From Halobacillus alkaliphilus (lineage in GTDB: Bacteria > Bacillota > Bacilli > Bacillales > Halobacillaceae), in assembly GCF_900113125.1 (NCBI RefSeq), contig NZ_FOOG01000003.1, forward strand, positions 18,687-82,686: a DNA stretch of 64,000 nucleotides, given 5' to 3'. Positions within the stretch are counted from its first letter, which is position 1; each line of letters begins with the position of its first letter. Position numbers and translations under genes: made by a program. The notes under the pieces were generated by a model. That model searched no databases and was not told the DNA's origin. It was given only the letters and a program-made list of their open reading frames with translations. This document shows, piece by piece, positions 48,687 through 58,035 of this stretch.

Positions 48687-49177
48687 GTTTTCTTCCGATC
48701 GTAGGTTCTGAAATAATAATCGTAGGGATTTTTCTCATCTTTCTTCCCTTTGTATTCATCAATAAGTTTCCACTCCTCTATATTGAAGGGCGGGAAATAC
48801 GTATCGCCTTCAAACTCTGCATCAATATAGGTTAAGTACATCCGGTCAGCGTAAGGATACATCTTCTCAAAAAGCACACTCCCTCCGATAACAAACCACT
48901 CTTTTTCCGGATGTTCTTCTTCAAGCTTTATTATTTCCTCAATCGAATGAATAACGTCACACCCATCACGCGAATAATTTTCATTGCTCGTTATGACGAT
49001 GTGCTTCCGCTCCGGAAGAGGTTTACCAAATGATTCAAACGTTTTTCTCCCCATTATAATCGTCTTTCCCCAAGTTTTGTCCTTAAAGAATTTAAAGTCA
49101 TTTGGAATATGCCAAGGAAGATCGTTTTCCTTTCCGATTAAGCGATTTTTATCCATTGCAAAAATAAATGATATCAT
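48683..49177 (-). CDS. dfrA: dihydrofolate reductase
   Basis: A 164-residue DHFR. Motifs: AMDKNRLIGKENDLPWHIPNDFKFFK with the catalytic acid Asp in LPWHIPND, TIIMGRKTFES and the C-terminal VIGGSVLFEKMYP. It regenerates tetrahydrofolate for ThyA. I chose the ATG at 49177, after GAGGTG; the GTG three codons before touches the site. Confidence 0.95.
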   Translation of the reverse strand: MISFIFAMDKNRLIGKENDLPWHIPNDFKFFKDKTWGKTIIMGRKTFESFGKPLPERKHIVITSNENYSRDGCDVIHSIEEIIKLEEEHPEKEWFVIGGSVLFEKMYPYADRMYLTYIDAEFEGDTYFPPFNIEEWKLIDEYKGKKDEKNPYDYYFRTYDRKKT

Positions 49178-49197
49178 TACCTTCACCTCGTTTGGTT

Positions 49198-50157
49198 TTA
49201 TACAGCTATAGGAGCTTTAATTCCGGGATACGGGTCATACCCTTCTATGGAAATGTCCTCCATCTCGAAATCAAATACACTATCTTTTTCAGGATTTAAT
49301 GAGATTTTTGGTAGTGCTTTAGGTGTTCGGTTCAACTGCTTGTGCACTTGTTCTATATGGTTGCTGTAAATATGGGCATCTCCCAGTGTAAGAACAAACT
49401 CTCCAGGTTCCAGATCACACTCACGGGCAATTAAATGGGTGAGCAGTGCATAACTTGCAATATTAAATGGCACCCCTAGAAAAATGTCAGCACTTCTTTG
49501 ATACAATTGACAGGAAAGTTTTCCATCAGCTACATAGAACTGAAAAAGCGCATGGCAAGGTGGCAAAGCCATGTTCGATGGTACATCCTCAGGATTCCAC
49601 GCTGTTACTATATGCCGCCTGGAATCTGGATTTCTTTTAATACCTTCAATCACGTTCTTTAACTGGTCGATCGTTTCGCCTTGAGAAGTTTTCCACGCAC
49701 GCCATTGCTTTCCATAAACATTTCCCAAATCACCGAATCGCTCAGCAAACAAATCATCTGTAAGAATTTTTTCTTTAAATCGTTTCATTTGTTCATCATA
49801 TTGTTCTTTAAAGTCTTTGTCTTTTAAGCTCCTTCTTCCAAAATCCGTCATATCAGGTCCGTGGTATTCATCGCTTTCCACCCACGCCTGAAAAGCCCAC
49901 TCATTCCATATGTTGTTATTATGCTGAAGAAGGTAACGAATGTTCGTATCACCTTTAATAAACCACAGCAGTTCACTTGCTACTAACCGAAAGGGGATTT
50001 TTTTAGTTGTTAAAAGCGGAAAACCATCCTCAAGGTTAAACCTGAGCTGGTGTCCAAATACGGAGAAGGTTCCCGTTCCTGTACGATCTCCTTTTTCATG
50101 TCCTGCATCAAGGACGTGCTGGCATAAATCTAAATATGCTTGTTCATTTTTAACCAT
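49198..50157 (-). CDS. thyA: thymidylate synthase ThyA
   Basis: A 319-residue thymidylate synthase of the long type. The catalytic Cys is in [12 protein letters not shown] near residue 198, with [23 protein letters not shown] and GDAHIYSNH. It makes dTMP from dUMP with methylene-THF, linking it to dfrA downstream. Confidence 0.97.
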   Translation of the reverse strand: MVKNEQAYLDLCQHVLDAGHEKGDRTGTGTFSVFGHQLRFNLEDGFPLLTTKKIPFRLVASELLWFIKGDTNIRYLLQHNNNIWNEWAFQAWVESDEYHGPDMTDFGRRSLKDKDFKEQYDEQMKRFKEKILTDDLFAERFGDLGNVYGKQWRAWKTSQGETIDQLKNVIEGIKRNPDSRRHIVTAWNPEDVPSNMALPPCHALFQFYVADGKLSCQLYQRSADIFLGVPFNIASYALLTHLIARECDLEPGEFVLTLGDAHIYSNHIEQVHKQLNRTPKALPKISLNPEKDSVFDFEMEDISIEGYDPYPGIKAPIAV

Positions 50158-50782
50158 TATGTCCCTCCTCTAGGTGAATATCACGATCTATCTGTTTTTC
50201 TCTATTAAATTCGTATAAGTACATTTCCATAAAACGGTGCCTGCGCATAGCTTCCCGCCTTCCACTTTCCGTATTCATCATCCCAGAAAGCTTTACTAAT
50301 TTATCGTGAAAATGTTGAATGGAAGATGGAGTATCCTTTTCTTCGCTATCGATGCTCTGGCCCTTTGCCCCTCCATATGTAAATGCACGAGCAATGCCAA
50401 TGGCACCGATGGCATCCAACCGGTCTGCGTCCTGGACAACAGCTCCTAATTCTGATGTAGGCTTTTTACCTTTTCTAAAGGAAACGGTCTCAATAGCTTT
50501 TTCAATCTCACTCCTTTGGAAATGGGTAAAATCCAAATCGTGAAGTAAACGATCCCTATCTTCTACTGCCTTATCAGGGTTTGAAAATAATTTTTCATCT
50601 CCAATATCATGGAGCCATCCTGCTGCCTCTGCAAGCAACGGATCGATTTCTTCTTCACCTGCGATCCTACGGGACCAAAGCGCAACACGCTTCATATGAT
50701 CAAAGTCATGGCCTGTCGTATCATACTCGAATTGTTTTTTCACATGATTTTTAATTCTTTTTAGACGCTGGTCTTTCTCCAT
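50150..50782 (-). CDS. ypgQ: HD-domain phosphohydrolase YpgQ
   Basis: A 210-residue HD protein. Metal ligands: [17 protein letters not shown] near residue 58 and a C-terminal [12 protein letters not shown]. YpgQ in B. subtilis is a pyrophosphohydrolase of dNTPs. It overlaps thyA by eight bases, so they are coupled. Confidence 0.8.
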   Translation of the reverse strand: MEKDQRLKRIKNHVKKQFEYDTTGHDFDHMKRVALWSRRIAGEEEIDPLLAEAAGWLHDIGDEKLFSNPDKAVEDRDRLLHDLDFTHFQRSEIEKAIETVSFRKGKKPTSELGAVVQDADRLDAIGAIGIARAFTYGGAKGQSIDSEEKDTPSSIQHFHDKLVKLSGMMNTESGRREAMRRHRFMEMYLYEFNREKQIDRDIHLEEGHNG

Positions 50783-50790
50783 AAATCCTC

Positions 50791-51645
50791 CTAAAATTGA
50801 AACAGGTCCATTTGTCTGGGATTCAAATCATCGTAAGTAATTCCTAAGATGTCCTGCATATGTTTAGCGTTATCCGCAGCATCTCCGCCGGAATTGTTAT
50901 TGAAAAGTAGTGTAATCTCTGGGGTTTGTTTTTTTAGTTCCTGGATTCTTTCAGCCCATTCCCTCAGTTCTTCCTCATTATACCTATAAAGGAAACGAAC
51001 TTTTCTCCAATCCTCCCTGCCGTTCTTATTCCATCCGTGGACATTGCGTCCGTGAAAGCGGACAAGTGATTTACTCGGGTGTGTGGGCTCTAAAACGCGG
51101 GGCACTGAACCTTCCCCCGCTTGAGGCTCATCACAAATTGTATGAATCCACTGTTGATCTTTCATAAATGATAAGGTCTGTTCTTTATACTGGGGCTGGA
51201 ACCAACTTTGGTTTCTAAATTCAAGCGCAAGAGGATAATCGGAAAGCCACTCTCTAATAAAGCGCAATTTTTGTATATTTTGCTTTTTTACATCAAACCA
51301 CGGTGGAAATTGGAATAAAAGAGCGTTGATTTTACCTTTTTCCCAGGCAGGCTGTATGGATTCCTCATACTGCTTCAGCAATTCTTTTGCTTCATGTTTG
51401 GTACGTTCCTGTCTATCATGTCCTGTCAGATGACTAAATGCTTTTATCACAAAACTAAAGGATTCTGGTGTTTGTTTGATCCACTTCTCGTAATGGGACT
51501 GCGGCTGTATTGCATAAAATGCGGTATCTACTTCTACCACAGGAAAATGAGAAGCATATTCAGATAATTTTTCGTTTCCTTTTGTTTGATGTGAGTATAG
51601 GGAAGCATGATCTCCCCATCCGGTCACACCGATTTGAATAGCCAA
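50791..51645 (-). CDS. DUF72 family protein (YunF-like)
   Basis: A 284-residue TIM-barrel protein: IGVTGWGDH at the N-terminus, FPVVEVDTAFYAIQ and a C-terminal FNNNSGGDAADNA. DUF72 proteins are linked to DNA repair by domain association in archaea, but bacilli members are uncharacterised. The start is TTG after AAGGAGGAAG. It precedes ypgQ by nine bases, so it probably heads this operon. Confidence 0.75.
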   Translation of the reverse strand: MAIQIGVTGWGDHASLYSHQTKGNEKLSEYASHFPVVEVDTAFYAIQPQSHYEKWIKQTPESFSFVIKAFSHLTGHDRQERTKHEAKELLKQYEESIQPAWEKGKINALLFQFPPWFDVKKQNIQKLRFIREWLSDYPLALEFRNQSWFQPQYKEQTLSFMKDQQWIHTICDEPQAGEGSVPRVLEPTHPSKSLVRFHGRNVHGWNKNGREDWRKVRFLYRYNEEELREWAERIQELKKQTPEITLLFNNNSGGDAADNAKHMQDILGITYDDLNPRQMDLFQF

Positions 51646-51701
51646 TCCTCTTCCTCCTTGTCCTCGTATGTAATTAAAATCATTGTAGCAAAAAAAACAT
51701 C

Positions 51702-51725
51702 CCCCTGACTAGAAAAAGCCAGGGG
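51702..51725 (-). terminator. terminator of fhs
   Basis: CCCCTGAC pairs with GCCAGGGG (one wobble), followed by T-rich sequence on the minus strand. Confidence 0.85.
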
Positions 51726-51736
51726 CTGAGACTCTA

Positions 51737-53407
51737 TTAGAATAAACCCTTAATCGTTCCATCCTCGGTAACATCCATTTGAAGAGCCGCCGGCTTTTTA
51801 GGCAGCCCGGGCATGGTCATCACTTCACCGGTCAGAGCAACAATGAAACCAGCTCCTACAGATAGTCTAAACTCACGAACTGTAATATGGAAGTTTCTCG
51901 GACGGCCAAGCTGAGAAGGATCGTCCGAAAGAGAATACTGGGTTTTTGCCATACAGATGGGCAATTGTCCATACCCTAACTGTTTTATTTGATGTAATTG
52001 TTTTTTTGCTTGAGTGGAAAATTGAACTCCTTCTGCTCCATACACTTTACCAGCAATCTTTTGGATCTTTTCCTCTATGCTGTCGGATAAATCATAAGTA
52101 TAAGTAAGAGGTGCAGATTTATTTTCACAGACCTTTACCACTTTCTTAGCTAGATCAATGCCTCCTTCCCCTCCTTTCGTAAACACATCAATGACCGATA
52201 CAGGTGCACCCTGTGCCTCACACCATTTCCGTAAATAGTCAATTTCTGCCTGAGTGTCAGAAGAGAACTGGTTAACAGCTACGATAAAGGGAAGATTGAA
52301 TTGACGAATAGTTTCCAAATGTTTTTCAAGATTCTCCATCCCTTTTTCCAAGGCCCCCAGGTCCTCTTGCTGCAAATCCTTTTTATTCAAACCGCCATGC
52401 ATTTTCAATGCTCTAATAGTAGCTACAATTACAACAGCATCAGGCTCAAAATCTCCCGCCCGAGTTTTGATGTCTAGGAATTTTTCTGCGCCTAAATCAG
52501 CCCCAAACCCAGATTCCGTTACCACATAGTCACCTAACTTTGCAGCAATCTTTGTAGCCATTACACTGTTACACCCGTGAGCAATATTTGCGAAAGGTCC
52601 TCCATGAATAATGGCAGGTGTGTTTTCTAATGTTTGGACAAGATTCGGCTTCATGGCGTCTTTCAGTAATAATGTTAAAGCACCCTGGAAACCCAGCTGA
52701 TTAACAGTAACCGGCTCTTGCTGATATGTATAGCCAATAATAATTCTGGAAAGCCTCTTTTTTAAGTCCTGTAAATCAGCAGCCAGACAAAGCACGGCCA
52801 TAATCTCAGAAGCCACAGTGATCGTAAACTCGTCTTCCCTGGGAACTCCTCTAACTGCACCACCTAAACCAACAATGACTTGGCGTAAGGATCGATCATT
52901 CATATCTAAAGCTCGCTTCCATGTAATTCTTCTTGGATCAATGTTCAGCTGATTACCCTGATGAATATGGTTATCTATAAATGCGGATAACGCATTATTA
53001 GCAGTCGTGATCGCGTGGATATCCCCAGTAAAATGCAAGTTAATCTCTTCCATAGGAACAACCTGGGAATATCCGCCTCCGCAAGCACCGCCTTTGAGTC
53101 CCATCGTTGGTCCAAGTGAAGGCTCTCTTAATGCAATAACCGCTTTTTTATTCAACTGATTTAAGGCCTGCCCTAACCCTACCGTCACAGTAGATTTGCC
53201 TTCACCAGCAGGAGTAGGATTAATGGACGTGGTAAGAATAACCTTTCCGTTTGGTCGATCAGCCAGTTTATTAAGCAGCTGGTCGGATAACTTGGCTTTA
53301 TAATGTCCAAAAGGTTCCCAATCCTCTTCTGCCAGTCCCATCTGTTCTGCAATTAAGGAAATAGGATTCATCTTCGCTTCAAGAGCAATTTCAATATCTG
53401 TCTTCAT
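51737..53407 (-). CDS. fhs: formate-tetrahydrofolate ligase
   Basis: A 556-residue enzyme that makes 10-formyl-THF from formate, ATP and THF. The nucleotide loop is [14 protein letters not shown] near residue 66. The glycine-rich [24 protein letters not shown] motif and FTGDIHAI are typical. It feeds one-carbon units next to the dfrA/thyA group. AGGGAG precedes the ATG. Confidence 0.96.
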   Translation of the reverse strand: MKTDIEIALEAKMNPISLIAEQMGLAEEDWEPFGHYKAKLSDQLLNKLADRPNGKVILTTSINPTPAGEGKSTVTVGLGQALNQLNKKAVIALREPSLGPTMGLKGGACGGGYSQVVPMEEINLHFTGDIHAITTANNALSAFIDNHIHQGNQLNIDPRRITWKRALDMNDRSLRQVIVGLGGAVRGVPREDEFTITVASEIMAVLCLAADLQDLKKRLSRIIIGYTYQQEPVTVNQLGFQGALTLLLKDAMKPNLVQTLENTPAIIHGGPFANIAHGCNSVMATKIAAKLGDYVVTESGFGADLGAEKFLDIKTRAGDFEPDAVVIVATIRALKMHGGLNKKDLQQEDLGALEKGMENLEKHLETIRQFNLPFIVAVNQFSSDTQAEIDYLRKWCEAQGAPVSVIDVFTKGGEGGIDLAKKVVKVCENKSAPLTYTYDLSDSIEEKIQKIAGKVYGAEGVQFSTQAKKQLHQIKQLGYGQLPICMAKTQYSLSDDPSQLGRPRNFHITVREFRLSVGAGFIVALTGEVMTMPGLPKKPAALQMDVTEDGTIKGLF

Positions 53408-53603
53408 AGTTTCACTCCCTTTACAACCTATCTTACCTTTTTTTTACATCACTTCACAAAGTTTTAGATAGTTTTCTACAAAAGCTGACTGATTTTTAAA
53501 CTAACAGTCTATACATTATTGGCCGAGAATAAGGAAAGGACTTTCACAGCTCAGGCTCATTCAAGCGTCGGAAAAGCTGAATAAACAAACATCATTAATT
53601 TTT

Positions 53604-53629
53604 AACCAGTAACCTGAACCAGTAACCTG
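53604..53629. repeat. tandem 13-bp duplication
   Basis: AACCAGTAACCTG occurs twice in direct tandem in the gap before the second csp gene. No function is visible. Confidence 0.85.
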
Positions 53630-53651
53630 ATAAAAAATCATATTCAGATTA

Positions 53652-53680
53652 TTGACGTCACTTTATCGATACGTTATATT
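53652..53680 (+). promoter_or_regulatory. sigma-A promoter of the second csp
   Basis: TTGACG and TATATT are separated by 17 bp. Transcription would start near 53687, giving a leader of about 157 nt. Confidence 0.8.
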
Positions 53681-53727
53681 GTAGTTAAGCAAATAAGGTG
53701 ATCGGAAACATAAATGCAAGGTAGTTC

Positions 53728-53776
53728 CCATAGAAGTACTCTGGAGTTTATTGTTCCGAGTTTCTATGGATTTTTT
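53728..53776 (+). promoter_or_regulatory. terminator-like hairpin in the csp leader
   Basis: CCATAGAA (53728-53735) pairs with TTCTATGG (53762-53769) over a partly paired interior, followed by A and six T. Its position in the leader matches that in the other csp gene. Confidence 0.6.
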
Positions 53777-53843
53777 ATGTTGTCATCACCATTTGTAATT
53801 TATCACGTATTACGTGTAAGAAGTTTTTAGGAGGATTCATATC

Positions 53844-54044
53844 ATGCAAAACGGTACAGTAAAATGGTTTAACGCGGAAAAAGGTTACGGCTTCATCCAA
53901 GTAGAAGGGGGAAACGACGTATTCGTACACTTCTCTGCTATTCAAGAAGAAGGTTTCAAATCTCTAGAAGAAGGCCAAACAGTTTCTTTCGAAATTGTAG
54001 AAGGCGACCGCGGACCACAAGCAGCTAATGTTGAAAAACAATAA
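53844..54044 (+). CDS. cold-shock protein (CspA/CspB family), second copy
   Basis: A 66-residue OB-fold chaperone, about 80% identical by eye to the csp at 23207, with RNP1 [10 protein letters not shown] and RNP2 [15 protein letters not shown] precedes the ATG. Preceded by a long leader and followed by its own terminator, so it is monocistronic. Confidence 0.95.
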   Translation: MQNGTVKWFNAEKGYGFIQVEGGNDVFVHFSAIQEEGFKSLEEGQTVSFEIVEGDRGPQAANVEKQ

Positions 54045-54053
54045 ATGAAATCC

Positions 54054-54083
54054 AAAGCAGCCCCTTTAGGGCTGCTTTTTTTA
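54054..54083 (+). terminator. terminator of csp
   Basis: A 10-bp stem (54054-54063 with 54069-54078) and a T-run. Confidence 0.9.
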
Positions 54084-54091
54084 TGTTTTCC

Positions 54092-54120
54092 TTGAAAAAA
54101 CAAGCCCTCCCTCGTATAAT
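54092..54120 (+). promoter_or_regulatory. sigma-A promoter of the queuosine-precursor transporter
   Basis: TTGAAA and TATAAT are separated by 17 bp. The transcript would start near 54127, just before the preQ1 aptamer. Confidence 0.85.
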
Positions 54121-54140
54121 TAACGGCTGTTAGTCTAGCG

Positions 54141-54180
54141 GCGCGGTTCGCAAACTCCCGCGATATCAAAACTAAGGAGG
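54141..54180 (+). promoter_or_regulatory. preQ1-I riboswitch
   Basis: The P1 stem CGCGG/CCGCG (54142-54146 with 54158-54162) encloses the loop TTCGCAAACTC. The A-rich tail ends AAACTAAGGAGG, the signature of preQ1 class I. The tail overlaps the AAGGAGG ribosome-binding site, so ligand binding should block translation. Downstream is a queuosine-precursor transporter, which fits the ligand. Confidence 0.85.
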
Positions 54181-54187
54181 TAATTAA

Positions 54188-54868
54188 ATGAGTAATGAAT
54201 GGTTATGGATATTATTCGCTATCATTAATTTCAGTTTATTACTAATGATTTACCGCATCTTTGGTAAACCCGGACTTTTTGTATGGATAGGAATGTCCAC
54301 GGTAGTTGCCAATATTCAGGTAGTCAAAACCATTGAATTGTTCGGATTAAATGCTACTCTTGGAAATATCATTTATGGAACAGCCTTTTTGGCCACAGAT
54401 ATATTAAATGAAAAGTACGGAAAGAAAGATGCAAGAAAAGCTGTCTGGATGGGATTTTCTACCCTGATAGCTTTGACCATTATGATGCAGCTGGCTATTC
54501 AGTTTACGCCGGGAGAAAATGATGTGGCTCAGCCTGCTCTTGAGAGTTTGTTCGGCATTGTGCCCCGCATTGCTCTTGGCAGTCTGACAGCTTATATTAT
54601 CAGTCAGTATTTTGACGTGTGGATGTACGCACGCTTGAAGAAATTATTCTCAAGTGATAAGACGCTATGGATAAGAAATAATGGAAGCACAATGGTCAGC
54701 CAGCTCTTAGACAGCGCTATTTTCTGCTCTATTGCGTTTTTAGGGCTCTACCCTTTCGAAGTTTGGCTGGAAATATTCTTGACAACTTATATTATTAAAT
54801 TTATTGTAGCTGCTATCGATACCCCGTTTTTATATGCAGCCAAAAAGTTTAAGCATGCTGAATTTTGA
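54188..54868 (+). CDS. ypdP: queuosine precursor transporter (YpdP/YhhQ, VUT family)
   Basis: A 226-residue membrane protein with six or seven helices. The motif ATDILNEKYGKKDARKAVWMGF is characteristic of the YhhQ/VUT family, which imports queuosine precursors such as preQ0 or preQ1. The preQ1 riboswitch in its leader supports that role. Followed directly by an RNase HI-like gene. Confidence 0.85.
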   Translation: MSNEWLWILFAIINFSLLLMIYRIFGKPGLFVWIGMSTVVANIQVVKTIELFGLNATLGNIIYGTAFLATDILNEKYGKKDARKAVWMGFSTLIALTIMMQLAIQFTPGENDVAQPALESLFGIVPRIALGSLTAYIISQYFDVWMYARLKKLFSSDKTLWIRNNGSTMVSQLLDSAIFCSIAFLGLYPFEVWLEIFLTTYIIKFIVAAIDTPFLYAAKKFKHAEF

Positions 54869-54882
54869 AGGAGCTGTTTGAA

Positions 54883-55284
54883 TTGATCGAAGTTTATACA
54901 GATGCTGCGGCAAGCGGCGACCCAGGCCCTAGTGCTGCTGGAGTCATTATCAAACAAGGAGCCACGCTTATAGAACACAGCTTCTATCTAAATGAAAGGA
55001 ATAACCATGAAGCTGAATTTTTAGCCGTCATTAAGGCCCTTGAAGTATGCAAAGAAGATTTCCCTGAAGAAATCATATCTATTCGATCTGACGCAAAAAT
55101 AGTCATTGATACCATTGAAAAAGGCTATACCAAAAATGAGAAATTTTCATTTTTTCTTAAGACCATTCAGGAATTGGAAAAATTCTTTCCATACGTATTC
55201 TATAAGTGGGTACCAGAAAAGCAAAATAAAAACGCCGACCGAGTTGCCCGCGCCGCGCTTTTAAAATTTACAAAACATAGCTAA
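54883..55284 (+). CDS. ypdQ: RNase HI-like protein (YpdQ)
   Basis: A 133-residue RNase H-fold protein. The acidic residues are visible in VYTDAAASGDPG, the EAEFLAV helix and SIRSDAKIV, with a fourth in KNADRVAR. It would cut RNA in RNA-DNA hybrids; B. subtilis YpdQ was reported to lack measurable RNase H activity, so activity is uncertain. I chose the TTG at 54883, nine bases after AAGGAG, within the end of the previous gene. Confidence 0.8.
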   Translation: MIEVYTDAAASGDPGPSAAGVIIKQGATLIEHSFYLNERNNHEAEFLAVIKALEVCKEDFPEEIISIRSDAKIVIDTIEKGYTKNEKFSFFLKTIQELEKFFPYVFYKWVPEKQNKNADRVARAALLKFTKHS

Positions 55285-55294
55285 AACAGACTTT

Positions 55295-55330
55295 AAACTT
55301 GTAGGGAAATCCGGTTTTTCCTACAAGTTT
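55295..55330. terminator. terminator after ypdQ
   Basis: An 11-bp stem (55295-55305 with 55320-55330) with TTTTTATTTTT following. Confidence 0.85.
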
Positions 55331-55551
55331 TTATTTTTCCCGATAGCCTTGGTGCCCAGGTGGATTATTGAAAGTGGTTTGATTGAAGGATGGTTGCTTA
55401 AGTCAGATTTGTATCTGTGTTAACGCTTATAATTCGAGGGAAGAGCAAGAGGATAAATCAAAGTTCTGCAGAAACGGTCTGTACTTTTAACGTACTGCTT
55501 TATAACTGGGACCTGCTTCCTTTCATTTCGTTGCAGAAAGTTCACAGATCC

Positions 55552-55842
55552 TTAATTTAAAGGAAGTTTGGAAGAAGAAACGCGTTCTTCTATAGACCGA
55601 TAAGCCTGGCGTTTCGAATTAATATGCGGCTTAGCGATGTGTTCCAATACACTTATAAAAAAACTCGGGTCAAAAGCTTGCTGGAATTTTAAAGTAATCT
55701 TTACCGCAATAATGGTTTTCCATTCGGAAGCATTGGCTGAATTCTTACCAAAGTAAATAAATCTTACATCTTCATCACTTAATTTAAATCCCCTCGTCCA
55801 CAAATCCTCTAAAAAGTAGGCTAATGCATGGTTTTTTTTCAT
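55552..55842 (-). CDS. hypothetical protein (96 residues)
   Basis: I do not recognise this 96-residue protein. It is basic at the C-terminus (KPHINSKRQAYRSIEERVSSS), with a hydrophobic core (IIAVKITLKFQQAFDPSFFISVLEHIA) and no signal peptide or cysteines. A weak GGAGTG site precedes the ATG. It stands alone between convergent and codirectional genes. Confidence 0.6.
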   Translation of the reverse strand: MKKNHALAYFLEDLWTRGFKLSDEDVRFIYFGKNSANASEWKTIIAVKITLKFQQAFDPSFFISVLEHIAKPHINSKRQAYRSIEERVSSSKLPLN

Positions 55843-56035
55843 AAGTCACTCCTTACATTTTACTGCCTTATCCCATTACGCTTAACGCTCAACTATGTAT
55901 AAACGACTAGCGTTTCTTCAAAATAGGAACAAGAAGGTAAGATAAGCCACAATTTTTAAAGTTCTTCTAATGAATTAGACAGTAATCAGCTTTCGACATT
56001 ATTCCTTCTTTTTCTCTATTATAGCAAAAATAAAA

Positions 56036-56057
56036 AGCCAGGTGTATTTACCTGGCT
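56036..56057 (-). terminator. terminator overlapping the small membrane ORF
   Basis: AGCCAGGT/ACCTGGCT arms (56036-56043 with 56050-56057) with a T5 tract on the minus strand. The ORF stop at 56048-56050 lies in this hairpin. Confidence 0.85.
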
Positions 56058-56221
56058 GAAATTGTTCGTTCATATGATTTTCTATTTTGTGAAGGAGTTG
56101 GTTTTACATTCCCTTTTACCATATCTATAACCGAGCGAGCAGGTACTGATCCAACCTTTGCTAATACCCAAACCATCAAGCAACTATAAACAGCGACAAC
56201 CAAAAAGATGATCACCATCAT
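56048..56221 (-). CDS. small membrane protein (57 residues)
   Basis: A 57-codon reading frame. Residues 1-24 (MVIIFLVVAVYSCLMVWVLA) form a likely transmembrane helix, followed by a basic tail (RKSYERTISAR). The stop is inside a terminator hairpin, which strongly supports a real transcription unit. A G-rich site precedes the first ATG at modest distance. No known homologue is recalled. Confidence 0.55.
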   Translation of the reverse strand: MMVIIFLVVAVYSCLMVWVLAKVGSVPARSVIDMVKGNVKPTPSQNRKSYERTISAR

Positions 56222-56312
56222 AATGTTCCCGCACCCTTCTAAATGATAATGATTTTCAATACTAATTAGATTATAGCAGACCCCTTATAAAAAAAGCAAC
56301 TGTCAATAAGTT

Positions 56313-56822
56313 TTATACCCTCTCTTCTAAAGCCTTTTCTTCTGCAGGAATGCGTACCATAAGTACAAGCAAATGCAGAAACGGGAAAACAATTCCCGTT
56401 ATATAAGCTTGAAACAGCAGTGGAATAAATAGTAATTCCAAAAACACTATAACGTAATTGGGATGAGGAAGATACCTGTACGGACCTTTCTTTATAGGCT
56501 TTTCATCAGGCAAGGTAAGGATTCGTGTATTCCATCTCCTCCCTAAGCTTGAGATACACCATATCCTTAAGATCTGAAGAAGGATAAACATGCTAAGAGA
56601 AAGATAAAAAACACGACTATAATGGTACGAAGTGAAAGCAAACTCTGAAAAAAGTGAAACAAAGAATAAACTATGGAGCACAATAAACAAAATATAATGA
56701 TTTTCTCCTGTTTCAACGGCTCCTCTGTTCAACATCCATTTTCGATTAGACCTGGCAAGAGCTAACTCTGCTAACCTTTGAATAACCAAAAATGAAAACA
56801 GAATCCATAAAAACCCTTCCAT
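56313..56822 (-). CDS. bpsB: isoprenylcysteine methyltransferase-like protein BpsB (YpbQ)
   Basis: A 169-residue integral membrane methyltransferase of the ICMT fold with four or five helices, and a C-terminal KKGPYRYLPHPNYVIVFLEL, where the HPNY motif binds SAM. It methylates alkylpyrones made by BpsA. Its ATG follows the bpsA stop directly, so translation is coupled. Confidence 0.88.
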   Translation of the reverse strand: MEGFLWILFSFLVIQRLAELALARSNRKWMLNRGAVETGENHYILFIVLHSLFFVSLFSEFAFTSYHYSRVFYLSLSMFILLQILRIWCISSLGRRWNTRILTLPDEKPIKKGPYRYLPHPNYVIVFLELLFIPLLFQAYITGIVFPFLHLLVLMVRIPAEEKALEERV

Positions 56823-57908
56823 TTACACCCACTCCAAACTTACTATTTCTGAACTAAAACCAGGTCCGAGGGACGTCATACAGGACCTTGTACCTTTTTC
56901 AGGTTCACTCGCCATCGCCTCATTTAATACAAAGTGCACCGTGGGGGAAGACATATTTCCGTGGTTTTTCAACACATTCTCTGAAAACTTTAACGTATGA
57001 CCAGATAATTCAAATACTTCTTTGTAACCTTCCAGCACTTTTCTTCCACCTGGATGGGCTACGATAAACGGCAACTCATTGATTTTCCAAAGGTTTTCGG
57101 CTAAAACTTCCTTCATATGAAGACTCCAAAATGATTTTACTAATCTTGGTATGCTTTTATTAAAAATAACTTCAAATCCTGTATCCACTACTCTCCATCC
57201 CATTACATCTGTGCTGAACGGCTTGAGTCTGGAACTTGAATTTAATACCTTAGCCGTATTCAGACACGCCATTTCTCGAAGTTTTGAACGTTCTCCACTC
57301 ATGAGCACCGCTGAGGCACCGTCTCCAAACAAGGCAGTTCCTACAAAGTTACTTACTCGTTGATCGGTTAATTGGAAGGTTAAACTGCAAAGTTCCACAC
57401 ATACTACTAAAACATTTTTTTCAGGGTGACCTTGAAGCCATTCAAACGCTCGTGCCACTCCGCTTGTCCCTCCAGCGCATCCTAATCCGAACATCGGGGT
57501 CCTTTTCACTGTTTCTTTGAAGTTTAAATCATTAATAAAGTAAGTATCCAGTGTAGGTGTGTTGATTCCAGTGGAAGATACGAAGATTATGTGATCTATC
57601 ATAGAAGGACTCACTTCTTGCTTTAAGAACTGAAGATTAGACAAGCATGATTCGATAGCACCCTTCGCATATTTCAACGCCTTTTCGTGAAATAATTCAT
57701 TTCTCTCCTTTAATCCGTGCGGTTTTTCAAACCACTCCATACTTGCTGAGAACTGTCTTTTATCTATTTGAGCATGTTCGAAGATTGGCAGCAGCCGGTT
57801 TTTTTCATGAGATTTGAGGGGGAAAAGGTTATAAATAAGTGATTGTACTGTTTCTTGAGAATATTCGTACTCAGCTTCTTGCAGTCCGGTTGAAAGTATA
57901 TAGGCCAT
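56823..57908 (-). CDS. bpsA: type III polyketide synthase BpsA
   Basis: A 361-residue chalcone synthase-like enzyme. The catalytic triad is Cys in GLGCAGGTSG near residue 141, His in VAHPGGRKVLE near 283 and Asn in NHGNMSSPTV near 314. In B. subtilis it makes alkylpyrones from fatty acyl-CoA and malonyl-CoA. AGGAGG precedes the ATG. Confidence 0.92.
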   Translation of the reverse strand: MAYILSTGLQEAEYEYSQETVQSLIYNLFPLKSHEKNRLLPIFEHAQIDKRQFSASMEWFEKPHGLKERNELFHEKALKYAKGAIESCLSNLQFLKQEVSPSMIDHIIFVSSTGINTPTLDTYFINDLNFKETVKRTPMFGLGCAGGTSGVARAFEWLQGHPEKNVLVVCVELCSLTFQLTDQRVSNFVGTALFGDGASAVLMSGERSKLREMACLNTAKVLNSSSRLKPFSTDVMGWRVVDTGFEVIFNKSIPRLVKSFWSLHMKEVLAENLWKINELPFIVAHPGGRKVLEGYKEVFELSGHTLKFSENVLKNHGNMSSPTVHFVLNEAMASEPEKGTRSCMTSLGPGFSSEIVSLEWV

Positions 57909-58000
57909 TCGACAACCTCCTTTTCCTTAATATGCTCCCAATCCGGCTTGATTATGAGCTTAAAGAAAGCTGTCTTTCAGTTTTTAACTTAAAATAAAAA

Positions 58001-58028
58001 CGAGCAATCAACCAAAGTTGATTGCTCG
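58001..58028 (-). terminator. terminator of the SDR gene
   Basis: An 11-bp stem (58001-58011 with 58018-58028) with T5ATTTT on the minus strand. Confidence 0.85.
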
Positions 58029-58035
58029 TCTATAC

